Shown here in pieces: positions 21,680 through 32,500 of a stretch of 64,000 nt of DNA. The DNA lies in contig JBAJFG010000019.1 of assembly GCA_037903475.1 (NCBI GenBank), positions 3,905,001 through 3,969,000 on the forward strand, read 5' to 3'. Origin of the DNA: Ancylostoma caninum (Eukaryota; Nematoda; Chromadorea; Rhabditida; Ancylostomatidae). Position numbers and translations under genes: made by a program. The notes beneath the pieces were generated by a model that saw only the letters and a list, made by a program, of their open reading frames with translations, was not told where the DNA came from and ran no database searches. Every line of letters starts with the position of its first letter. The first letter of the stretch is position 1.

Positions 21680-24380
21680 GCAGAAAAATAAGCCAGTAAA
21701 CGACGTGCAGTAATTTACGGCCCACTCTGCATAGACAGGGGGAGAAATGAGCAGCATCTACATAAATCTATGAATGAATGAGATCTACTAAAGCGATTGC
21801 GCAGATGGACGCGGAGCGGTGGGTGCCTCGAGTGGATTCGGGGCCAACCTTTAACACGTTCGCGACGACGTGCACAACCGGTCGAAACCTACGCTCTTGA
21901 AAGCTCTCTTAGACACGTGCAGAGTGCGGCCCACATCCCCTAAAGTCAGCACCCCTTCAAATCTACATGTGTGAGATTTTGCTAGATTCCGGGGGTTTTG
22001 AAGGACCTAGAAGTGATATCCCACGGTGAAATAGCGCGAAACAAAGGAGAAGTTTACGAAATTGGGGTGCAGCTCCCCGTGCGACTAAGGCTCGAACCAG
22101 ACTCGACGGCGAACAGCGGCGGGGCGCGTCGACTTCCACGCGCAGCATGCGGATCGATCGCCGCGGCCTCGTCCGGCTTCCTCGGGCGGCGAGCGGCGGC
22201 CGCCGCCACCACAAATTAGGTCGACCATACCTTGCGCATTGCAGCGTCGGCCGGCTGCACCGCGCGCCGACGCGCGACGACGCCCTAGGAAGCCGAACCG
22301 GCTCGGCTTCTTCGAGCGGCGAGGGGCGTCATCAGGGGAAGGTTTGGTTCATTGAAGAGAAACACTAGTTATTTCTCATTCGTATGAACAACTATAAAAA
22401 ATAACCCGTATATATTGATGAACAGATGTAAATTTCTTCGTAAATCGTCACTTTCAAACAAATAGGCACCGAAATGGAAGATTTGTGACGAAAGCACACT
22501 GTGGAGAACAAAAAGGAAGAAGGAGTCGAAGAAACATTATCAATCGTTAGTACATCAGTGTTTGAATGTGCTGCCAACATGTGTGCTGCCATCTGACCTC
22601 AGAGATTAAGGACGGACATTTCTCGCACTTATTGCGGGAAGTGGATTACTGCCTGGGGCGAATCGTCATGGATGTCATGGATCGGCAATCTATTCGCTGG
22701 CCTTACATCATTATTGCACTGTTCTCCGTACCTGCTATTCAACATTATGATAGGATTTGGCCCATCATCCCGTTAATTCTCTTAACTCGCTAAATACCCT
22801 TAGAAACATTTAAGTCAATTTAAAAGCTTTGAACACTATTCGTGACTCTGTAGAAATGTCTCTAAGCATTTTCTTGTTTGTTATGATCACTCTTCACTAT
22901 TTTTCGGCTTTCTTTGGCGATACATTTTAGTTTTCGAGTTTGAGGCATAATACGTTGGTGGTAGCCTCTCGCCGCCCCACAACGCCCCAGGAAGCCGAGG
23001 GGTCACAAAGCGCGGGCATCGCCCATGCCTCCGCCGCCGAGTCTGGTTCGAGCCTAAGGGCACTCCGTTCGATACCCGTGGATCTTACTCTGATTCTATT
23101 CCCCGCGAGCGAAGAGCAAGATCGGCCAAATTTTTTATCTGGGAAGCAAACTATTATACAATGCGTATCATAAATATAGACGCACCCAGGAGATGACGAT
23201 ATCTTAGTTTCAAGCCAAATTTTGTCAGGAGCTTCTGCCTCCATTCAACTCAGCGTGTATGAGAACCCAAGGTCACGAAATTCCACTCACAATCGTCACA
23301 GAAAGGGCTATAATCAGTTGTTGGCCCTCATTTGGACCATATCATAATTACAGACGCACCAACAATAAAAATACACATACATAGCAAAATGTTTGAAGGG
23401 AAATATTCGTTTCAATACTATGTATATTTAGTAGGGACAAGCGTTTACTACATGGACATTAAATGTCCGTGGATCGCATCTTTAGGGAGCTGAGCAGTTT
23501 CACTTCTCTTCTGTGCATGCTGGCGGTCCCAGATGATTAGTAAACCAGAAAACTTCGCCGTTTTCTAAGTTCCTTTGGTAAATCCGCGAGAGATATTGAA
23601 TCTTTAGGTTAAATAAAGACATGCAGGTGCACTATGATATTGGTACCGCACTTTTATTAGTACATTAACGTAGACATTGGCGCTGTCTACTTGAGAAGGG
23701 AAGGTTCCCCCTGCCGTACTCAACGGAACAAAGCAAGTGATAGTCGAAGCAAATGTCTTGTCAGTTTGCTGATATCACATGAGCACAAATAGGGTCGATG
23801 TTGGAGAAGCCGTCCCAACAGAAGCCGCTCTCAATCACAAAGATGTGAGCTTCGAAAATGCACCTATAGAGGTACATAGTCAGCGCCTGGTGAGGATCTC
23901 TCCAGTTGTACCTGCTCAGACACTCGGTGCGGGAGATCCGCGGACCATTACAGGGCGAGCGGCGTCGTGCCCCGCCGCTCGCCCTGCAATGGGCCGCCGA
24001 TGGCGTGCTGATGAGCCGCCGCTGGCTGACCTAGGGCTCACCGATCGCTGTACTCATTATAATCGATCGAATATCGATACTAGAATATCGTCTTGTTCTA
24101 TATATTCCCTGCGTTGTGGCTGAGATACAAGTATTGAGAAGACCTTTATCATCTGGCTATACGGGTTTGAAAGTTACATACATTGACAAGCTATGATATG
24201 GAGCAGTGGTAGTACTAGGGAAGATATTGCTTTCGAAATTGTAATCAGTAGTTAGAAAGCATAACAATGACACTTAAATTTGGCTTCGATGGTTGATAGC
24301 AGCACACACAACTAGTTAATAATAATAAGCATGTATGTAATATCACAAATCTGTACTACTGGTGTTAGTTTTTGAGGTAA
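21680..24380. other. Gene-poor stretch with GC-rich inverted segments
   Basis: GC-rich blocks at about 22030-22340 and 22960-23075 share inverted words such as GGCTCGAACCAGACTCG / CGAGTCTGGTTCGAGCC and GGAAGCCGA, so they are arms of one repeat family about 0.7 kb apart. Another GC-rich CCGCCGCTCGCCC hairpin lies at about 23955-23992. No gene was recognised. Confidence 0.5.
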
Positions 24381-24386
24381 ATATTA

Positions 24387-25662
24387 TTAGGTGCGTGCAA
24401 AAGTTCCGGGGCAGTTGGTGGTATTTCGCCGTTCAATGTCGTTTTGCTCCTTGCGTTTGGAATATCCTGCAACGGTTTCCATGCATTCCGGTAGCCTAAG
24501 ACCTCTGCTACCTATACCACTTTTGGCTCGGGTCTACTTCACAGCGTTGCTCTGTTATGGGTGTAAAACCAGTGTTGTGAGCTGTGCAACAATTTGAGGA
24601 ATTTCACTTTATGAAATCAAATCAGGACGATCAACAAGAGGAGCGACCCATAGCATCAATAATGCGTTTGTGGAGAGTATGTTCTCTAAAACGCCAGGTG
24701 CTCAAAGGTTACTAGGAATTCTAAGCGGAGATGAGAGCCTGGAGAATGCTTCACTAGTTGGTCAGAGATTTGGTCATCGCAAAGGCGGCAGGAAAGAGCA
24801 GGTTGAACCAGACCTTGTGCAAAGTGCGCAAGACATTACGAGGAATTTAGTCAACAATGCTTCGTCACCTGAAGGAAGTCGGTAAGAAGGGGAGGGTGAG
24901 TAGATGGATTTTGCGTGAGTTGAGCGAAGAGCACCAACGTCTACACTGGCAAGTCTGCAGGTATTCGCCCTTCACATTTTCTAACAATTCGTTTCATGGA
25001 AGAATTGTTATTGTTGATAGAGAATGGGTCTGGTACGACATTAGGAGGAGGTCATCCCAAAGCCCGGGCTCCTGCCACCTACATAAAAAATCGCCGAACC
25101 ATCACTACCTTCCTTTGAAAAAATTTTGACCTTTCATGGTCAGCAACGTGACTCATCTGCAATGAATTTGTTTTTTAATGAATGCACAATAATCGCCCTA
25201 TAGTAGTTGATTTTCCCTGAAGTAACCACGGGAAACCTCTCAAGCATAGGGCCGACACAGGCGGAAATATGTGGTCTGATCTGGCTGTGGGATAACGCAT
25301 ACCAGCGCGTTGCAGTGTCAACCGTATAAAGAATTGGCCACTCGCGCTCCGAATTTCTAGCCTAACTTTTCTTACTCCTTATACCTGCCTCTAACAGAGT
25401 ACCTCCATTTCAACCTTCTATGACTTTACCTCCGCTGTAAAACTTCCAATGAACAGACCCTACTGGAAAACGACGTGTGCCACTACTACAGGTGTAGACC
25501 TGTCAAATTTTTAGCTTCTGGAAAAAAGTTTTCTATGCCATATTGGCAAAATTATGCAGATGCTAATGCTTTTTGTTTTGAACAAAATTCCTGAATTTGA
25601 GTCAAGTTATGGCGTTTTGAAAAATTAGGTGCAACTGCCCCGGAACTTTTGCACGCACCTAA
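24387..25662. mobile_element. Decayed mariner element, perfect 28-bp ends
   Basis: The left end TTAGGTGCGTGCAAAAGTTC followed by CGGGGCAG is exactly inverted at the right end. TA flanks both sides, and the length is about 1,276 bp. Two frames keep transposase scraps: WILRELSEEHQRLHWQVC (about 24907-24960) resembles the mariner N-terminal region, and VDREWVWYDIRRRS (about 25013-25054) resembles the first catalytic block (GDEKW-type, with the usual residues partly lost). The frame is interrupted, so this is a dead copy. Confidence 0.85.
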
Positions 25663-25814
25663 TAAATGGGATACAAAGATATGCACATCTTAAAAAAGGC
25701 AGAAGATTGTAAACAGTCAAACCACAGTTTACACTAGGAAGAGAGTGTAGAGGAAACAATCGTACAGTCGACCAGAACATAAGAACAAGCCACGAATTGC
25801 AAATTTATAAGTAC

Positions 25815-26083
25815 AGTGGACGTCAATGGCGTTGGCCCATCTGCGGCCTCGAGAAGGACGTCGCGCAACCGCGCCGCCCGCGCTGTAACCTATGTATTCT
25901 GCTGCTATTATGCAATTTTTAGCAGCTTTTCTGCCCGATTTTAAGGATTTTTGAGCAAATCGGGGCTAAAAGACCCTAGAAATAGTATTCCGGCGGCGAC
26001 GACATGGTTTCCAACGCGCGCGGCGCGGTCGCGCTGCGTCCTTCTCGGGGCCGCGGATGGGCCACCGCCATTGACGTCTATTA
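25815..26083. mobile_element. TIR element with ~60-bp GC-rich inverted ends
   Basis: TGGACGTCAATGGCGTTGGC on the left is matched by GCCACCGCCATTGACGTCTA on the right. The inversion continues through GGCCTCGAGAAGGACG and the GCGCGGC blocks. The centre is AT-rich, and there is no coding capacity. Confidence 0.8.
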
Positions 26084-26089
26084 TACATA

Positions 26090-28405
26090 GTGAAGTTCGA
26101 TTAAATTGAAGAAAATGGAAATCCACAACCGTCTAACTTACAAGTGCGTGGAAGAATTCGTTGGTCGCTCATTTTCTTTATTATTGATACACTTGTCCAA
26201 AGTATCAATATCGGAAGTTGAACGTTCCGCTCATTGTTCTAAAATTAAGGAGCATTTATTACTGTTTGTAGGCTAGAGTATATGCTCAACTGAAAACTAT
26301 CGTTACGTTGCTTGTGAGCCAGTTCTTCTCACCCACATCAAATGATCTGAACGTACAATAAATCGGAATTTCTCAACGTGCTTCCCCTGAAATTATTGAA
26401 AATTCACGAAATTAACAGTTCGGAATGAAGAAAAAACTGCGATTAATACGAATAATAAACATTTCATCACGTAAACATACAAAACACTCATCAAAATAAA
26501 CAAAAACGAGATGAAACAAAGAAAAAACTCTATAGGAGGCATTTTCATAAACGGCGTCCTTTTTACTGTGTAAGACTCCGTGCGGTGTACTCGTTACTTC
26601 ACGCACTGTTGCGGACTTTCTATGGCCCGCGCGCCGCCCGTTAGAAATAATGGCCCGCCGCTGTCCCTGCTCTTGGCCACGCCCACAATTTAGGGCTCGC
26701 CGATGGCCCGCAACTTTCTATCGCCCGCCGCTCGCGGTCGCCGAGTGTCTGAGTGTCTTCACCAGGACTACCCGAATTGTACTTTTGTTGAAAATAGTCT
26801 AATAAACATGAATTTTTAAAATATGAAAATCCGACCGCTCGGTCTCGAATATCTGTTTGGAAAACTAAGAAGAATGTATTAAAGTGCACTCTTGACCGTG
26901 AATTGTTGTTTTTTCTCACATGACTAACCCATGTAATAAATATATAAATGTAACTTTCAAAATGAAATTCAACGGATTGGCTCTAATGTCATAGGATATT
27001 GTGAGCTCAGGCATCTTCTCCAACGCTAGTCGGTCGGAAACAGCTGTGTAGTCCCTCACATGCCCGTTCTTATCGCGAATCAAGATCCTTCACAAATTCA
27101 CAAGTAGCGCTTTGAAAGCAGCGAGATTTTTTAGATACCGTACGGCACATGTGACCTGCAGCAGGCGCAGCGGATATCTGAAGCAACTGAGCTTCCAGAA
27201 ATGGGGATCCAAGTGAAATTTAGTGTCCATGTAGTGAACGCTTGCCTCTACCGAATACACTATTAAGATGGAATTTTCCTCCACGGATTGTCGTATTGTT
27301 TTTCTATGGAAGGTGCGTCTATCGAGCTTGAACCGAGATATCCTAATTTTGGGGGTGCATCTATACTTACAGTGTACAAACTCCATCGGTAGAATCGCGA
27401 GATCAGCGGTGCGTGCGCGTGGATGAATTGTGACAGTTGGACTCGGCTGCATGTTTTCAGCTCGAATGAGTGCTCTTCAGTACTTATAGTACAGTATTTG
27501 TGTCTATACAATATTTTTCCACTTTCTGTTGCCGTTGTTAACCGTTATATTGATCCCACTGATCTACTGAACTGCAACAGCAGAGAGATGGACTGTCATA
27601 CCCTCATAATAAAAAAATCGAATTTTCAAATTTCGAGCAAATCGACAGCTATCTAATGCATTAATCAGTTCTAGTACGTTTATGATACGCATTGTATCAG
27701 TGAAAGAACAGGCTCAGAATTCAAAGAGGCTAAGACAAGTTCTGTCTCATGTAATCGATCGCTATTCAATCACGACAGTGAATAGGACACAGAAAATAGT
27801 CACGTATCTGCGGATATTATGAGCGGAAGGGCGTTGACATGGACTTTAGGAGGACGATGCGCCAGCTTACGTAGGCGAAGTTATTTCTAGACGGGTGCAC
27901 CCGGAACCCAGGTTCTGGACCTCAAGAGCTTCCTTCCCCGCAGTTCAAACTTATCGATTCTATCAGCCAGTATCGTCTCGTCAAACTGATTGTCTGATAT
28001 TGGTTGAGTGAGGAAGATGAGCCGGATCTCCGAACATCATATGCGAGTAGTGCACAATGATGACATAGCGCAAAATGTGGAGCAGTGTTTATAGATCCTT
28101 ACTGACCATACTGTGCATAACGACCGTACTGTACAAGATGGTCACTACTGAATGACATCATAATGCAGGATGGCTTTACCGTACGAAGTGATAGGTATCG
28201 TAATTGTTTGAAAATATCGCGACGATACAGATTCTTTAGACTGAATTAAGTGCATATTCAGAACCATCCTGACCTGAAACTTCAAGACGGCACAGTACAG
28301 GATGATCTCACAGTTCATGTAACACTTTGTTTACCTATGGCGACATTCCATCCCGACATTTTTACCAATGTTTTCCCACTATCCTCCACTTTCCATTGGC
28401 CTTAC
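26090..28405. other. Stretch without recognised gene
   Basis: A GC-rich block at about 26615-26745 repeats the words GGCCCGC and CGCCCGCCGCTCGC and resembles the block near 23955. The ORF at 27090-27452 (-) shows no familiar motif. No exon series was found. Confidence 0.4.
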
Positions 28406-28408
28406 ACA

Positions 28409-28711
28409 AGCAGGACGAGAATGCAGCCAGCGCCGTCGAACGCTTCATCTGGGGGGTGATGCTGGGAGTAACACGCCTCACGCGAGTGAGAGCTCAAATA
28501 ATGAGTTCCTCACGCAAAGTTGAGTACGATCAGATGGGCTGGACACATGATGAGTCTTTACGATACGTGTTGACCAAAAACTGCTCGCGACTGGATTCGA
28601 CGGAACTTCCAACATGCAACAGAAAGACACTCCAAAGATATAATACAATGTTCTCCATGTTCATCGAGCGAAAAGGAGCATCGAACAAGTCCGGCGTGCA
28701 GGTGAAGGATT
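28409..28711 (+). pseudogene. LINE (RTE/CR1-like) reverse-transcriptase remnant
   Basis: The frame reads RFIWGVMLGVTRLTRVRAQI. This resembles the ERxMLGVTRxxxVRxxI segment found near the C-terminus of nematode non-LTR reverse transcriptases. The following part (VEYDQMGWTHDESL) no longer fits. Only a scrap is present and no 3' tail was identified. Confidence 0.5.
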
Positions 28712-28719
28712 AGCGGCAC

Positions 28720-29530
28720 TCTCCTGATTCACCCGGGAGTACATGTGATACAGGTGAGGATACAGTGAGAAGAAAAAAGAAAGTTCAATATTAGACGGCA
28801 GATGAATAGTGAGCAAACAGTACGTCGTGTAGATCAAATGCGCTTTGAGTGCCGTACTGTGATCTATCGATGCTCGCGCCGCCTATCCATCTCATGCCTG
28901 GAACCGTTCCCATTTCTCTTTTCCCGCAACCTAAGTAATTAAACCTGAGTTCTTTCCGAGACATTTGCACGCTTACGGATGAATGCGGAACTGTATTTTA
29001 CCAAATGTTTTTCATCGCTGAGAAACTGTAAAACTTCAATGTTCATCTAGCAGACGGGTGGTAATGTGTCGATATAGATAGTTATTTAGTGCAAAGTTGA
29101 AAACAATTCATTTCTCAGTGTAAGGTTAAAACTACTCTGACAGGGGCGAGTTGATCAACAGCTAGTGCCGACTACCTGGTTCTGCCTGGAATTTTCATTT
29201 CCAATCCAAATCTGTTGTTTAGAGTTTAGCGTGCCTGAGTGGTGACCGTCACAAGCGTGACTCTTTTGTATTCAGTTGTGTACGTACAAAGGCACAGTGT
29301 AATTTCTAGGCATCTCGTTGTTTTTGTGCAATAAAGAACACGTTATATCACACCCCATCGATGTAACATACGACACGACTCTAACAGCATGATACTGCTG
29401 AGTGGTAGAGTATAACTCATAGGGTACCTCTGGTGCTCGCATCTCCTCATTTCTCATTGATCGAAATCTAGTTCATTTACACCTAGTAACACATTGAGTA
29501 TTATTATGTAGCCTATCAGGTGTCTCTTTC
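28720..29530. other. 5' flank of the EF-hand gene
   Basis: No gene or repeat was recognised. TCTCTTTCAG ends at 29532, two bases before the start codon, and looks like a trans-splice acceptor. Confidence 0.4.
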
Positions 29531-29534
29531 AGAA

Positions 29535-32500
29535 ATGCTCACTTTCCTGTACATTACACTATGCGCTGTTATTATTCACGCAGTGACATCATCTGTAGAC
29601 AATAGCGACAGACTGACAAAATCAATAGCTAAGGAGTTCAAGGTATGCTACGTTAAAACCTACAAACCTTTACGACATTTCTACTAGGTTGATGCAGAAG
29701 AATTGGCGAGACTTTTTTCAAGAACATTATTTCGTTTAGACACAAAATTACAACCAGATATAATATTGTACTTGTAGAGCAAAGAAAGCTCTTTTATTCT
29801 GTAAGTACAAGAGATTTCCAATGCAGTTAGCAAAGGCGATATAATTGAAAATGTCCAAAAATCTCGTTCTCATTTTTTCAAATTTCTTTGATTTTTCAAT
29901 CACACTACAAGCAATACTCTCCAAAACACCTTCTTTGTATCATAATGTCAATATTTACTCCATACGTGAGCTCTGTGGTGCAACGGCCTCACTATTCGAG
30001 GAATGTAGATAAGCAGTTTTTGAAGCATTTTCCTTGTTATTTCTAAGATTCTTGCTAGATGATTCTCTCCAACCTGCTTTTCAGGAAGTACACCCTGGAC
30101 AACAACTATAGCTATATCGGCCCCGAAGAGTCTTGAACTGTCTGCTGGAAAAAACGCTCGAGAATCTCAAAAGCCCATTTCCTCCTACCCAAATTTCGGC
30201 CAAAATTTGCTTCCGATAGCTGGCTTGAACTTTGATAATTCAAATGCGAAACTTTTGTGTAGGCATCGTATTTCTCAAGCAAATTGTCTTATTTCTGCCG
30301 CTTTTCCCAGCTCCAGAAACTCTTAGTCTGCAAGAAAAAATTCGCCTGACATGATGATATGGAGACGAGGTCTCGTTCTTGTTCTTGACTTCGCTGATCC
30401 ACGAAATACAGACGTAAGGCGTCAGAGACATTCTCATACGAATGGAAGCTGTTAATTAAATCACATTTATGGTTTATCGAAGTTATCATTCATTGAAATT
30501 GTGAAAGAAAATAGAGTCAACACGAAAAAGCGCCAATTCTTTTGCATCAACCTAATAAATTTATACGTTTCACTAACAAATTATAATTTTGAAAGTCGCC
30601 TATAGTACTTTTGCTGCTGGGTCATCATATGGCCTTGCAGGAATAGACGTGCCGATTTATGCAGTGCGTACGCACCAGCCGGCTCTTCTCTTTAACCCTC
30701 CTCTCATAGTCAAACGTTGTCTTTAGGGTGATTTATACTAGTCAGATACATGCGTCCATTTGTGGAAGACTTTCCATAAACATATGTCAACGTAGCATGT
30801 TCATCCTCGATGAAAAGAACGTGCGGCTGCCGCGAGGCCGCAAACGCCTGCGTCCGAGCTGCGTCAAGTGACTAGCCCTTTTATCATATAGACGCACGTG
30901 CGTCAAACGCACGCACCTAGTACAAACTGCGCTTCTGGTTATCTCAACATGTCGATCATTGATCGGCTTTCTAGAATTAGCAATATGAAGGGAGGGTGGG
31001 CGATGCGGAAATTGGGATCTCTTCATCTTACAGGATTTCATAGACTTACCAATGGAGGAGGGAAGAGGGTGGGAGGGGAGGCCGCTCCTGCTTCAAGCAT
31101 TGGTATATCGGTGGCAGGCGCAGAAATGAAGAAGGAAAGAAACGTAGAAATGACCAGAGGAGCGTGAGGGAGAAAACAGGGGTCCCCACCACTTTGGGAC
31201 GGGGAAATAGAAGTGCAAAAATATCGAACAATAATTTTTATTAAATATTCAAATATAATGATAAAAATGAACAAAAATAAAACAGTACAAGTTTTAATTA
31301 TTTGATAGCGTTATTTTGAGAAATCGGGAGACTCATTTCCTTGGAGGAAAGCGAAAAATCACCTTTTGGACTTCATTTACCATTTCTTTCTGAGGCCTGA
31401 AATTTCTAATCTTGACAAACATTGCAACTATTCACTAGGAGTGGATATACACATGGAAAACCCTGTTACGTTTCACAGTATCTATAGGAATTTTTTTAAC
31501 TCCAAAGGATGGAACTCAAGTTCAGCGACGGGGCGAGATCTCCAGTTCTACGTAACATATTGGCTCATTTTGTTACGCTGTACTGTTTTGGGGTCCAGAG
31601 GTTTCTTTAACATCACAGTTATCTTAGCCGGATGTATTGCACTCGATGATGCATACACTGTAGGTTCAAATATTTCTATTTTTGTATGGGTGAAGAAGGA
31701 AACTTTTGAGAAGCCAATGTGTGTAGCTCATAATGAAGCACCACATCTGATAGTATAGCGTGGTGATATTAGCATTAAGAGGCTTCCGAATATGATAATT
31801 TAAGACAACTCAATATAAACAGCGACAATTACTTGTAAGAGTTGGTGACCCTCCAACTTTATCCTCAAGACTCCACATCTAGCACGGAACCTCTGATTTT
31901 GCTAGCGCTTTATTTGAATGGAGCCATTGAATTCAGGCAGGAGTTGTTCATTTACTTTCATCGGAGCACAATAGTGCACTGCCTTCCACGTATTTCGGCG
32001 CAGTGGACTATTGTGCATGTATGTCGCTGCATTTTTGAAATCACTCCATAAAACAAGTAAAAAGGCGCAAAAACTTATCTCTATTGCTTATTCTAACCGT
32101 TATTTTTCAAAATAATTATTATTAACTGTTTGCTAGTATTAAAATTAATATTTCCGGCAGTTTTATTACTTCATCCGGATCCATGGAGTAGTGGAGTCGC
32201 CACTTCTTTCCCTCCCCACCCCTGGCTAGCTACTCCTGTATTGGCACTGGATGGAAGGTTGTAATCCGCTATGCGAGGATTGGGCAATAAGTTTGTGCTG
32301 TTTTCCATGGGAATCAGTACCACTGCTTTCCGCAGGCAACACTGACCGCAACAAAAGGTTTATAAAATCCTTTTCTTCCGCTAATAGTTCTACCAGAAGC
32401 AGACAATCTCCTCAGTTTCATCCTCGTGGAATGCCACATTGTTAGAGACGACTAAATTTGTAGCGGTCAACTGTGACGTTTGGTTGGGACTCCGTAAAAT

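Noticed and set aside
23036..23052. GGTTCGAGCC resembling a tRNA B box
   Set aside because: No A box or cloverleaf could be folded around it, and the same word is part of an inverted repeat with 22088.
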